This document shows, piece after piece, positions 38,431 to 49,167 of a stretch of DNA of 64,000 nt (position 1 is the first letter of the stretch; each line of letters opens with the position of its first letter). Source of the DNA: Cherax quadricarinatus. Lineage: Eukaryota; Arthropoda; Malacostraca; Decapoda; Parastacidae. The translations under genes were made by a program, and so were the position numbers. The notes below the pieces were generated by a model. That model was not told where the DNA came from. It did not search any database and saw nothing but the letters and a program-made list of their open reading frames with translations. The DNA lies in contig NC_091300.1 of assembly GCF_038502225.1 (NCBI RefSeq), positions 44,365,188 to 44,429,187 on the forward strand. The letters run 5' to 3'.

Positions 38431-38659
38431 TTGATCAGAGCTAAGTACCACTAAGACTGACCTGACCTGAATACTGGCCATATTACAGTGAGTTACCCGG
38501 AGTTAATGATCACTATGATGATAACTCAAAGTTAACAACAGTTCATGTGATCCCGGAAGGTGATTATACTATAATCTTCTATAAAAATATATTTATTTGA
38601 AGCTTAAGGAAAGTGATTAAATATATGGTGAACTGGCAGGGAAATTGGGCAATACAATG

Positions 38660-39481
38660 AGGTTTTTCTCAGGATAGTGTCACAATAAATGTGTTCAGAT
38701 ATTTAGGAGTGAACGTATCTGCGGATGGGTATATGAAAGATGAAGTAAACCATAGCACCGATGAAAGGTAAAAAGGTGAGTGGTGCATTGAGGTATTTGT
38801 GGAGACAAAGAACGTTATGCGTGGGGGCAAAGAAGGGAATGTATGAGAGTATAGTGGTACCAATAATCTTACATGGGTGTGAAACATGGGTTGTGAATGT
38901 TGAAGCGAGGAGAAGGGAAGCAGTGGAAATGTCTTGTCTGAGGACAATGTGTGGCGTAAATATTCTGCAGAAAATTCGTGATTTGGGAATTAGGAGGAAG
39001 TGGAGAGTTACTCAAAATATCTAGATGGCTGAGGAGGGGTTGATGAGGTGGTTTGGTCATTTAGAGGATGGAGAAAAGATGACTTGTAGGGTCTATAAAT
39101 CTCTAGTGTAGGGAAGGCAGGGTAGGGGTCTTTCTGAGAAAGGATGGAGGAGGGGGTGTAAAGGAGATTTTGTGTGCAAGGGACTTGGACATACAGCAGG
39201 TATGTTTGAATAATTTTAAATAGGAGTGGAGACACATGGTTTTTGGGATTTAAGCTGTTGGAGTGTGAGCAAGGGAAGGGATTCGGGGAATCCGGATAGC
39301 TGGACTTGAGTCCTGGAGATGGAAAGTACAATGCCTACATTCTAAAGGAGGGATATGAGATATTTACTGTTTAGTGGGACATCTAAACTATCGTATCAGT
39401 GCACCTCTGGCAAGACAGTGATAGTGTGATTGAGAGTGAAACTTTCATTTTCGGGTCACCCTACCTCGAGACGGCCAGCGT

Positions 39482-39484
<3 letters not shown>
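38660..39484 (+). pseudogene. RTE C-terminal and 3'-UTR fragment, plus strand
   Basis: Matches the last third of the 45.7-kb RTE frame: NVFRYLGVNVSADG (38690), LRYLWRQRTLCVGAKKGMYE (38790-38850), and HGCETWVVNVEARRREAVEM, then a broken RWFGHLE region. After it comes the 3' UTR with CTGGCAAGACAGTGAT and CGGGTCACCCTACCT. It ends where (TA)n begins. Frameshifted and 5'-truncated. Confidence 0.85.

Positions 39485-39549
<65 letters not shown>
39484..39549. repeat. (TA)n between two RTE ends
   Basis: About 65 bases of TA directly after the RTE 3' UTR. Confidence 0.97.
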
Positions 39550-39553
<4 letters not shown>

Positions 39554-39555
39554 AT

Positions 39556-40290
39556 ATATAATCCCTCCATAAATGTTACTTTGCTCACACTCCAAGACGC
39601 TCACGCATACTTGCTGGAAGTCTAAGCCCCTCGCACACAAAACCTCCTTTTCCCTCCCTCCAACCTTTTCTAGGACGACCCCTATCCCACCTTTCACTAC
39701 AGATTTATACACCCTCCAAGTCATTCTATTTCGTTCCTCTCTCTCTAAATGTTCGAACCACCTCAACAACCTCAGCCCTCCGGATTATACTTATAGAAAC
39801 CCCTCACCTCCTAATTTCCAAGTTACGGATTTTCTGCGTGATATTTACACCACAGATTGCCCTCAGACACGATATCTCCACTGCCTCCTGCGTTCTCTTT
39901 ATTGCAACATTCACCACCCAAGCTTCACACCCATATAAGAGCGTTTGTACCACTATACTCTCATACATTCCCTTCTTTGTCTCCACAAATTCCTAGGTGC
40001 ACCACTCACCTTTTCCCTCTCATCAATTGTATGGCTCACCTCATCTTTCAAAGACCTATCTGCTGACAAGTCCACTTCCAAATATCTGAATACATTCACT
40101 TCCTCCATACTCCCTCCAATCTCATATCCAGTCTTTAATTACATAACTTTTTTATCCTCAAAACCTTACTCTTTCCTATGTTCACCTTTAATTTCCTTCT
40201 TTTACTTACCTCCTAAACTCGTCCACCAACCTCTGCAATGTCTCTTCAGAATCTACCAAAAGCACAAACCTAAAAAGCAGCAATAATTTC
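39556..40290 (-). pseudogene. RTE C-terminal fragment, minus strand
   Basis: Opposite in orientation to its left neighbour. The minus reading includes MLRWFEHLEREERNRMTWRV, the VLEKVGGREKEVLCARGLDF segment, and near 39.8-40.0 kb LYGCEAWVVNVAIKR and IRNLEIRR. It lacks the last part of the 3' UTR next to the (TA)n and is truncated at about 40290. Confidence 0.85.
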
Positions 40291-41082
40291 TACCGAATAA
40301 GCAGACTGAGAAAAAAATTACGCAGTAAATCTACGATACTCCATCTGAACGTAACGAGAAAATATATATATATCGTTGGTGTTATGTAATATTGAATGAA
40401 TTTTAACTAATGTATGATATATTTATTAACATTTGAAAAAGAAAAACGTTAGTTTAGGTTTCAAAGTGAACATGAATGTTAATGAAAATCATAAATCCAT
40501 CAATCGGTAAAGTTTTTTTTTTGTGGGGGGGGGGGAGTAAAAATTTTAAGGGAGTTCGGCATGTTCGGTTTATTAGGTACTACATATATGTATATGTATA
40601 TATCTCAATTATATAATCCTAATTATAAAGAATGGTTACACGAGATTCAGTAATCAAGTAGGGTTGATTAATAGCCTTGTCTTGACAATAACTGCACAAT
40701 TAATTGACACCGCCGCACGATATCCTGTAATATCCCAGAAGATATCGCTAATTCTCCTTCCAAGATATCAGAAACACTCCTCAGCCTCACCTACACAGAA
40801 GTGTAATAACACCACAATAGAAATGACAACAAACAGGCAGTAGACCGCCACGAGTAGCCAGGTAAAGCCACGAGGTGAGAACCTCACAATAACACGTTCA
40901 CACAGCGAGACTACCTCCTGCCTCTGACTAACATTAGTATTCAGGAGGACCCTGTGAAGTTAGATTCGTTATAGAACATCCTCCGGAAGTGAACGAATTA
41001 CCCATGAACCTCGTTCTGTTATAAAAAAAACCTTATGCAAGAGACGGACAGAATTAACCAGAAAAAAGTTCAAGAGAGGTGA
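40291..41082. other. Spacer, no gene seen
   Basis: AT-rich DNA with a T9 run followed after GTG by a run of 11 or so G (40509-40534). Nothing else recognised. Confidence 0.5.
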
Positions 41083-42160
41083 AGGTAGCGTGGGTAATAA
41101 GTTAGCTTAGCACCTGATGAGCGCTGACTCAAGGTAGCGTGAGTGATAAGCTAGCTTAGCACCTGATGAGCGCTGACTCAAGGTAGCGTGGGTAATAAGT
41201 TAGCTTAGCACCTGATGAGCGCTGACTCAAGGTAGCGTGGGTAATAAGTTAGCTTAGCACCTGATGAGCGCTGACTCAAGGTAGCGTGGGTAATAAGTTA
41301 GCTTAGCACCTGATGAGCGCTGACTCAAGGTAGCGTGAGTGATAAGTTAGCTTAGCACCTGATGAGCACTGACCCAATGTAGCGTGAGTGATAAGTTAGC
41401 TTAGCACCTGATGAGCACTGACTCAAGGTAGCGTGAGTGATAAGTTAGCTTAGCACCTGATGAGCACTGACCCAATGTAGCGTGAGTGATAAGCTAGCTT
41501 AGCACCTGATGAGCACTGACCCAATGTAGCGTGAGTGATAAGTTAGCTTAGCACCTGATGAGCACTGACTCAAGGTAGCGTGAGTGATAAGTTAGCTTAG
41601 CACCTGATGAGCACTGACTCAAGGTAGCGTGAGTGATAAGTTAGCTTAGCACCTGATGAGCACTGACCCAATGTAGCGTGAGTGATAAGCTAGCTTAGCA
41701 CCTGATGAGCACTGACCCAATGTAGCGTGAGTGATAAGTTAGCTTAGCACCTGATGAGCACTGACCCAATGTAGCGTGAGTGATAAGTTAGCTTAGCACC
41801 TGATGAGCACTGACTCAAGGTAGCGTGAGTGATAAGTTAGCTTAGCACCTGATGAGCACTGACTCAAGGTAGCGTGAGTGATAAGTTAGCTTAGCACCTG
41901 ATGAGCGCTGACTCAAGGTAGCGTGAGTGATAAGTTAGCTTAGCACCTGATGAGCACTGACTCAAGGTAGCGTGAGTGATAAGTTAGCTTAGCACCTGAT
42001 GAGCGCTGACTCAAGGTAGCGTGAGTGATAAGTTAGCTTAGCACCTGATGAGCACTGACTCAAGGTAGCGTGAGTGATAAGTTAGCTTAGCACCTGATGA
42101 GCGCTGACTCAAGGTAGCGTGAGTGATAAGTTAGCTTAGCACCTGATGATCACTGACCCA
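41083..42160. repeat. 49-bp satellite, about 22 copies
   Basis: Units contain AAGGTAGCGTGAGTGATAAG then TTAGCTTAGCACCTGATGAGC and CACTGACTC. Variants are GGGTAA/GAGTGA, GCGCTG/GCACTG and ACTCAAGG/ACCCAATG. Runs of the same variant sequence recur, suggesting duplication of multi-unit blocks. CTGATGAG occurs in each unit but no GAAA follows. Confidence 0.97.
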
Positions 42161-42404
42161 GCTGAGCTGGCTATAAAGAGGCATCAGTGTAGCTCACGCC
42201 ACACATGTCACATACCATATAATGCGGCATGAAATCGCATGACTCACACTAATGTAACAATATTACCATACATTCTTCAGTTACATTCTGCAGTAATAAC
42301 ATGACAGCATATTAATGACATATGCAAGTAAGAAAAGTACATATATTGTTTGTTAGTTTGTTAAACAGTTTGTCTCTCACGTGTTTATGTTATTCCTCTC
42401 CAAT

Positions 42405-43015
42405 CCCCCACTTCCCACTCACCTCCCCCACTTCCCACTCACCTCCCCCACTTCCCACTCACCTCCCCCACTTCCCACTCACCTCCCCCACTTCCCACTC
42501 ACCTCCCCCACTTCCCTCTTCCCACTCTCCACTCCGCATTTCATACTCCATAGTTCTCTCGTCAAACTCAGTATTTCCCACTTTTCACTCCCCTACCCTC
42601 GATCCCGTTCCCTATTTCCCACTCCCCTCTCCCTCCTTTCTCCTCACTTCTCACTTCTCTCTCTCCACTCCCCACTTCTCTCTCTCCACACTCCCTTATT
42701 CTCTCTCTCCTTTCTTTCAATTCTCTCTCCTTTCCAATTTCCCACCCATCTTTCACCACTGATCACTTCCCTTTGAACGCCCCCTGTTCCCACTCCTCTC
42801 TCCCCACTCCCCTCTCCAAACTCCCTTCTTCCAGGATTCAGTCCCCACTCCCTACTCCTTTTCCCTAATTCCTTCTCCTCACTCCCCTGGACCCAATCTC
42901 CCCTCCCCTTTCCCCCCCCGCTCCATTCTTTCCTACTCATCTCTCTCCAAATTCCCCGCTCCCTTCTCCCCATTCCCTACTCAACTCCTTCAGTCCCGTC
43001 TCCCCCACTCCCAGT
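42405..43015. repeat. 20-bp minisatellite in a pyrimidine-rich tract
   Basis: Six near-identical 20-base units (CACCTCCCCCACTTCCCACT) from about 42408 to 42520, then 500 bases of irregular C/T-rich sequence ending near 43015. Confidence 0.9.
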
Positions 43016-43111
43016 CTCGTGTTTAATTAGTCTCCAGGACACAACAAAGACGAAACATTTCATTTATTTTTTACAACACAACTGTGACTGAAATATTAGT
43101 TAGGTAATATA

Positions 43112-45145
43112 TGAACCTAACCCCAACATAGTGCAACATAACCTCAACACAGTGCAACATAACCCCAACATAGTGCAACGTAACCCAACATAGTGCAACA
43201 TACTCCCAACATAGTGCAACAATCCCAGCATAGTGCAACATAACCCCAAATATAGTGCAACATAACCCCAACATAGTGCAACAACCTCAACACAGCGTAA
43301 CATAACCCAACATAGTGCAACATAACCCCAGCATAGTGCAACATAACCCAACATAGTGCAAAATAATACCAGCATGGTGCAACATAGCCGAACATAGTGC
43401 AACATAACCCAACATAGTGCAACATAATCCCAACATAGTGCAAAATAACACGAGCACAGTGCAACATAATCCCGACATAGTGCAACCTAACCCAATAGTG
43501 CAACAAAATCCCAACATAGTGCAACATAATCCCAACATAGTGCAACATAACCGAACATAGTGCATCATAACCTCAACACAGTGCAACATAACCCCAACAT
43601 AGTGCAACATAATCCCAGCATAGTGCAACATAATCCCTTCACAGTGCAACATAACCCAACATATTGCATCATAATCCCAAAATAGTGCAACGTAACCCAA
43701 CATAGTGTAACATACTCCCAACATAGTGCAACAATCCCAGCATAGTGCAACATAACCCCAACATAGTGCAACATAGCCCCAACATAGTGCAACATAATCC
43801 CAACATAGTGCAAAATAACACGAGCACAGTGCAACATAATCCCGACATAGTGCAACCTAACCCAATAGTGCAACAAAATCCCAACATAGTGCAACATAAT
43901 CCCAATATAGTGCAACATAACCGAACATAGTGCAACATAACTCAACGTAGTGCAACATAACCCCAGCATAGTGCAACATAACCCAACATAGTACAACATA
44001 ATCCCAACATAGTGCAAAATAACACGAGCACAGTGCAACATAATCCCGACATAGTGCAACCTAACCCAATAGTGCAACAAAATCCCAACATAGTGCAACA
44101 TAGTCCCAATATAGTGCAACATAACCGAACATAGTGCAACATAACCTCAACACAGTGCAACATAACCCCAACATAGTGCAACATAATCCCAGGATAGTGA
44201 AACATAATTCCTTCACAGTGCAACATAACCCAACATATTGCATGATAATCCCAACATAGTGCAACGTAACCCAACATAGTGCAACGTAACCCAACATAGT
44301 CTAATATACTCCCAACATAGTGCAACAATCCTAGCATAGTGCAACATAACCCCAAAATAGTGCAACATAACCCCAGCATAGTGCAACATAACCCAACATA
44401 GTGCAAAATAACACGAACACAGTGCAACATAATCCAGACATAGTGCAACCTAACCCAATAGTGCAACAAAATCCCAACATAGTGCAACATAATTCCAACA
44501 TAGTGCAACATAACCTCAACACAGTACAACATAACCCCAACATAGTGCAACATAATCCCAGCATAGTGCAACATATCCCTTCACAGTGCAACATAACCCA
44601 AAATATTGCATCATAATCCCAACATAGTGCAACGTAACCTAACATAGTGCAACGTAACCCAACATGGTGCAACATACTCCCAACATAGTGCAACAATCCC
44701 AGCATAGTGCAACATAACCCCAATATAGTGCAACATAGCCCCAACATAGTGCAACATAATCTCAACACAGTGTAACATAACCCAACGTAGTGCAACATAA
44801 TCCCAGCATAGTGCAACATAACCCAACATAGTGCAACATAACAGTTTCACAGTGCAACATAACCCAACATAGTGTATCAAAATCTCAACATAGTGCAACA
44901 TAATCCCAACATAGCGCAACATAACCCCAACTTATAGGAACATAAACACAATATACTGGAACACAAAACCAACATACTGAAACATTCAGGAACATAACCC
45001 AAACATACTAAAACGTAATCACAGCATACCAGAACATAATCTCAACGTTAAATATAAACCAACGTACTGGAACATAACCTCAATATACTGAAGCAGAACT
45101 CCAACATACTGTAACACAAATACAACATACTGGAACATATCCCCC
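43112..45145. repeat. 21-bp satellite, about 95 copies, with larger repeats
   Basis: Units are 20-21 bases, such as CATAATCCCAACATAGTGCA plus A. A recognisable variant block starting CAAAATAACACGAG and containing CCTAACCCAATAGTGC occurs at 43441, 43811, 44015 and 44404, showing higher-order duplication. Beyond 44935 the unit shifts to ACATACTGGAACATAA-type words. Cys/Leu/Thr-rich frames on minus are artefacts. Confidence 0.95.
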
Positions 45146-45291
45146 AAAAAACTGGAAAATAATGAGTGGGTGTGGGTGGGTGTGAGTTGGACCTGACTAG
45201 CTTGTGCTACTATGTCGGATGCACTGCTTCTCCCAGTAACAGTAGGCCTGCTGCAGTGTTATTCTTTCTTATGTTCTTATATTTATATAAT

Positions 45292-45300
<9 letters not shown>

Positions 45301-45354
<54 letters not shown>
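45301..45354. repeat. (TA)n before the RTE 5' region
   Basis: About 54 bases of TA immediately upstream of the RTE leader. Confidence 0.97.
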
Positions 45355-45355
<1 letters not shown>

Positions 45356-45358
<3 letters not shown>

Positions 45359-48300
45359 GGTAGTAGGTTGGTAGACAGCAACCACCCAGGGAAGTACTAC
45401 CGTCCTGCCAGATGACTGTGAAACAAAAACCTGTAACTGTTTTGCATGATGGTAGGATTGCTGGTTTCTTTTTCTGTCTCATAAACACGCTAAGATAACA
45501 GGGATATCTTGCTACTCCTACTTACACTTTGGTCACACTTCACAGACACGCACATGCATATATATATATACATACATCTAGGTTTTTCTCCTTTTTCTAA
45601 ATAGCTCTTGTTCTTTTTTATTTCTTCTATTGTCCATGGGGAAGTGGAAAAGAATCTTTCCTCCGTAAGCCATGCGTGTCGTATGAGGCGACTAAAATGC
45701 CGGGAGCAATGGGCTAGTAACCCCTTCTCCTGTATACATGTATACATGTAGTGCGGATGACAAGAAACAGATGATTGCTGATGTTATGAATGAAAAGAAG
45801 TTGGATGTCCTGGCCCTAAGCGAAACAAAGCTGAAGGGGGTAGGAGAGTTTCAGTGGGGGGAAATAAATGGGATTAAATCTGGAGTATCTGAGAGAGTTA
45901 GAGCAAAGGAAGGGGTAGCAGTAATGTTAAATGATCAGTTATGGAAGGAGAAAAGAGAATATGAATGTGTAAATTCAAGAATTATGTGGATTAAAGTAAA
46001 GGTTGGATGCGAGAAGTGGGTCATAATAAGCGTGTATGCACCTGGAGAAGAGAGGAATGCAGAGGAGAGAGAGAGATTTTGGGAGATGTTAAGTGAATGT
46101 ATAGGAGCCTTTGAACCAAGTGAGAGAGTAATTGTGGTAGGGGACTTGAATGCTAAAGTAGGAGAAACTTTTAGAGAGGGTGTGGTAGGTAAGTTTGGGG
46201 TGCCAGGTGTAAATGATAATGGGAGCCCTTTGATTGAACTTTGTATAGAAAGGGGTTTAGTTATAGGTAATACATATTTTAAGAGAAAGAGGATAAATAA
46301 GTATACACGATATGATGTAGGGCGAAATGACAGTAGTTTGTTGGATTATGTATTGGTAGATAAAAGACTGTTGAGTAGACTTCAGGATGTACATGTTTAT
46401 AGAGGGGCCACAGATATATCAGATCACTTTCTAGTTGTAGCTACACTGAGAGTAAAAGGTAGATGGGATACAAGGAGAATAGAAGCATCAGGGAAGAGAG
46501 AGGTGAAGGTTTATAAACTAAAAGAGGAGGCAGTTAGGGTAAGATATAAACAGCTATTGGAGGATAGATGGGCTAATGAGAGCATAGGCAATGGGGTCGA
46601 AGAGGTATGGGGTAGGTTTAAAAATGTAGTGTTAGAGTGTTCAGCAGAAGTTTGTGGTTACAGGAAAGTGGGTGCAGGAGGGAAGAGGAGCGATTGGTGG
46701 AATGATGATGTAAAGAGAGTAGTAAGGGAGAAAAAGTTAGCATATGAGAAGTTTTTACAAAGTAGAAGTGATGCAAGGAGGGAAGAGTATATGGAGAAAA
46801 AGAGAGAAGTTAAGAGAGTGGTGAAGCAATGTAAAAAGAGAGCAAATGAGAGAGTGGGTGAGATGTTATCAACAAATTTTGTTGAAAATAAGAAAAAGTT
46901 TTGGAGTGAGATTAACAAGTTAAGAAAGCCTAGAGAACAAATGGATTTGTCAGTTAAAAATAGGAGAGGAGAGTTATTAAATGGAGAGTTAGAGGTATTG
47001 GGAAGATGGAAGGAATATTTTGAGGAATTGTTAAATGTTGATGAAGATAGGGAAGCTGTGATTTCGTGTATAGGGCAAGGAGGAATAACATCTTGTAGGA
47101 GTGAGGAAGAGCCAGTTGTGAGTGTGGGGGAAGTTCGTGAGGCAGTAGGTAAAATGAAAGGGGGTAAGGCAGCCGGGATTGATGGGATAAAGATAGAAAT
47201 GTTAAAAGCAGGTGGGGATATAGTTTTGGAGTGGTTGGTGCAATTATTTAATAAATGTATGGAAGAGGGTAAGGTACCTAGGGATTGGCAGAGAGCATGC
47301 ATAGTTCCTTTGTATAAAGGCAAAGGGGATAAAAGAGAGTGCAAAAATTATAGGGGGATAAGTCTGTTGAGTGTACCTGGTAAAGTGTATGGTAGAGTTA
47401 TAATTGAAAGAATTAAGAGTAAGACGGAGAATAGGATAGCAGATGAACAAGGAGGCTTTAGGAAAGGTAGGGGGTGTGTGGACCAGGTGTTTACAGTGAA
47501 ACATATAAGTGAACAGTATTTAGATAAGGCTAAAGAGGTCTTTGTGGCATTTATGGATTTGGAAAAGGCGTATGACAGGGTGGATAGGGGGGCAATGTGG
47601 CAGATGTTGCAAGTGTATGGTGTAGGAGGTAGGTTACTGAAAGCAGTGAAGAGTTTTTACGAGGATAGTGAGGCTCAAGTTAGAGTATGTAGGAAAGAGG
47701 GAAATTTTTTCCCAGTAAAAGTAGGCCTTAGACAAGGATGTGTGATGTCACCGTGGTTGTTTAATATATTTATAGATGGGGTTGTAAGAGAAGTAAATGC
47801 GAGGGTCTTGGCAAGAGGCGTGGAGTTAAAAGATAAAGAATCACACACAAAGTGGGAGTTGTCACAGCTGCTCTTTGCCGATGACACTGTGCTCTTGGGA
47901 GATTCTGAAGAGAAGTTGCAGAGATTGGTGGATGAATTTGGTAGGGTGTGCAAAAGAAGAAAATTAAAGGTGAATACAGGAAAGAGTAAGGTTATGAGGA
48001 TAACAAAAAGATTAGGTGATGAAAGATTGAATATCAGATTGGAGGGAGAGAGTATGGAGGAGGTGAACGTATTCAGATATTTGGGAGTGGACGTGTCAGC
48101 GGATGGGTCTATGAAAGATGAGGTGAATCATAGAATTGATGAGGGAAAAAGAGTGAGTGGTGCACTTAGGAGTCTGTGGAGACAAAGAACTTTGTCCTTG
48201 GAGGCAAAGAGGGGAATGTATGAGAGTATAGTTTTACCAACGCTCTTATATGGGTGTGAAGCGTGGGTGATGAATGTTGCAGCGAGGAGAAGGCTGGAGG

Positions 48301-48888
48301 CAGTGGAGATGTCATGTCTGAGGGCAATGTGTGGTGTGAATATAATGCAGAGAATTCGTAGTTTGGAAGTTAGGAGGAGGTGCGGGATTACCAAAACTGT
48401 TGTCCAGAGGGCTGAGGAAGGGTTGTTGAGGTGGTTCGGACATGTAGAGAGAATGGAGCGAAACAGAATGACTTCAAGAGTGTATCAGTCTGTAGTGGAA
48501 GGAAGGCGGGGTAGGGGTCGGCCTAGGAAGGGTTGGAGGGAGGGGGTAAAGGAGGTTTTGTGTGCGAGGGGCTTGGACTTCCAGCAGGCATGCGTGAGCG
48601 TGTTTGATAGGAGTGAATGGAGACAAATGGTTTTTAATACTTGACGTGCTGTTGGAGTGTGAGCAAAGTAACATTTATGAAGGGATTCAGGGAAACCGGC
48701 AGGCCGGACTTGAGTCCGGGAGATGGGAAGTACAGTGCCTGCACTCTGAAGGAGGGGTGTTAATGTTGCAGTTTAAAAACTGTAGTGTAAAGCACCCTTC
48801 TGGCAAGACAGTGATGGAGTGAATGATGGTGAAAGTTTTTCTTTTTCGGGCCACCCTGCCTTGGTGGGAATCGGCCGGTGTGATAATA

Positions 48889-48925
<37 letters not shown>
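45356..48925 (+). mobile_element. RTE-clade LINE, intact-frame copy (A)
   Basis: Limits: a leader from about 45356 (GTAGGTAGTAGGTTGGTAGA), the long frame 45738-48644, a 3' UTR to about 48889 with CTGGCAAGACAGTGATGGAG and GGGCCACCCTGCCTTGGTGG, and a tail GTGATAATAAAAA then (TA)n to 48925. RTE elements typically have one long ORF, no RNase H domain and a simple-repeat tail, all seen here. The leader is one I associate with decapod repeats. I could not define target-site duplications because TA sequence flanks both sides. Confidence 0.85.
45738..48644 (+). CDS. RTE-type endonuclease/reverse transcriptase, 968 aa
   Basis: The single-protein machinery of an RTE retrotransposon: it nicks target DNA and reverse-transcribes its own RNA there. 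Apurinic-type endonuclease comes first: LALSETKLKG with catalytic Glu29, GDLN at 135-138, and SDH at 228-230. A basic linker follows, then RT at roughly residues 500-780: NYRGISLLSV, QGGFRKGRGC, motif A FMDLEKAYDRVD with Asp607, motif B LRQGCVMSPWLF, and the catalytic FADDT with Asp715 and Asp716. The C-terminal domain has YLGVDVSADGSM, LYGCEAW and RWFGHVERM followed by GRRGRGRPRKGW. There is no RNase H. The frame is unbroken. Its beginning is odd: the usual first endonuclease strand with its Asn (a WNV-type motif) is missing, and Met1 lies in ATGTATACATG-like sequence at the leader junction. The real start could differ, or the 5' part may be lost. Endonuclease activity is therefore uncertain, while RT looks complete. 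Confidence 0.88.
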   Translation: MYTCSADDKKQMIADVMNEKKLDVLALSETKLKGVGEFQWGEINGIKSGVSERVRAKEGVAVMLNDQLWKEKREYECVNSRIMWIKVKVGCEKWVIISVYAPGEERNAEERERFWEMLSECIGAFEPSERVIVVGDLNAKVGETFREGVVGKFGVPGVNDNGSPLIELCIERGLVIGNTYFKRKRINKYTRYDVGRNDSSLLDYVLVDKRLLSRLQDVHVYRGATDISDHFLVVATLRVKGRWDTRRIEASGKREVKVYKLKEEAVRVRYKQLLEDRWANESIGNGVEEVWGRFKNVVLECSAEVCGYRKVGAGGKRSDWWNDDVKRVVREKKLAYEKFLQSRSDARREEYMEKKREVKRVVKQCKKRANERVGEMLSTNFVENKKKFWSEINKLRKPREQMDLSVKNRRGELLNGELEVLGRWKEYFEELLNVDEDREAVISCIGQGGITSCRSEEEPVVSVGEVREAVGKMKGGKAAGIDGIKIEMLKAGGDIVLEWLVQLFNKCMEEGKVPRDWQRACIVPLYKGKGDKRECKNYRGISLLSVPGKVYGRVIIERIKSKTENRIADEQGGFRKGRGCVDQVFTVKHISEQYLDKAKEVFVAFMDLEKAYDRVDRGAMWQMLQVYGVGGRLLKAVKSFYEDSEAQVRVCRKEGNFFPVKVGLRQGCVMSPWLFNIFIDGVVREVNARVLARGVELKDKESHTKWELSQLLFADDTVLLGDSEEKLQRLVDEFGRVCKRRKLKVNTGKSKVMRITKRLGDERLNIRLEGESMEEVNVFRYLGVDVSADGSMKDEVNHRIDEGKRVSGALRSLWRQRTLSLEAKRGMYESIVLPTLLYGCEAWVMNVAARRRLEAVEMSCLRAMCGVNIMQRIRSLEVRRRCGITKTVVQRAEEGLLRWFGHVERMERNRMTSRVYQSVVEGRRGRGRPRKGWREGVKEVLCARGLDFQQACVSVFDRSEWRQMVFNT

Positions 48926-48933
<8 letters not shown>

Positions 48934-49167
48934 TAGAGCCCCAGTATCCGCTGATCCGGTATCCGCTGATTCAGTTATCCGTGGTTCACCTCAGCCCGAT
49001 AATATTGAGACTGCAATTTGAAGTTTAATTTTTTTTTATAGTCCGATTTCATTCATTTTTTTAGTGTTTGAGTAGAGTGTATAAAACAGTCATATAAAGT
49101 TTCATTAAGATCAGCCAACAAACAAATGAATAAAAAATATATACTGAAAATTGGAATTGGCAGCAAA
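48926..49167. other. Spacer with Tigger-like terminal sequence (tentative)
   Basis: CAGTAGAGCCCCAGTATCCG at 48931-48950, followed by repeated TATCCGCTGAT, resembles the terminal inverted repeats of pogo/Tigger DNA transposons. I see no matching right end or transposase. The remainder is AT-rich. Confidence 0.3.

Noticed and set aside
37310..38444. Ser/Pro/Leu-rich frames of 124-195 codons
   Set aside because: They cross a pyrimidine-rich low-complexity tract and overlap in different frames with no domain.
41083..42160. Hammerhead ribozyme in each 49-bp unit (CTGATGAG present)
   Set aside because: No GAAA and no stem II hairpin follow CTGATGAG in any unit, so the match is to seven or eight bases only.
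46658..47344. 228-codon minus-strand frame opposite the RTE gene, and its twin at 59007-59693
   Set aside because: Antisense shadow of the RTE coding sequence; it appears in each RTE copy for that reason.
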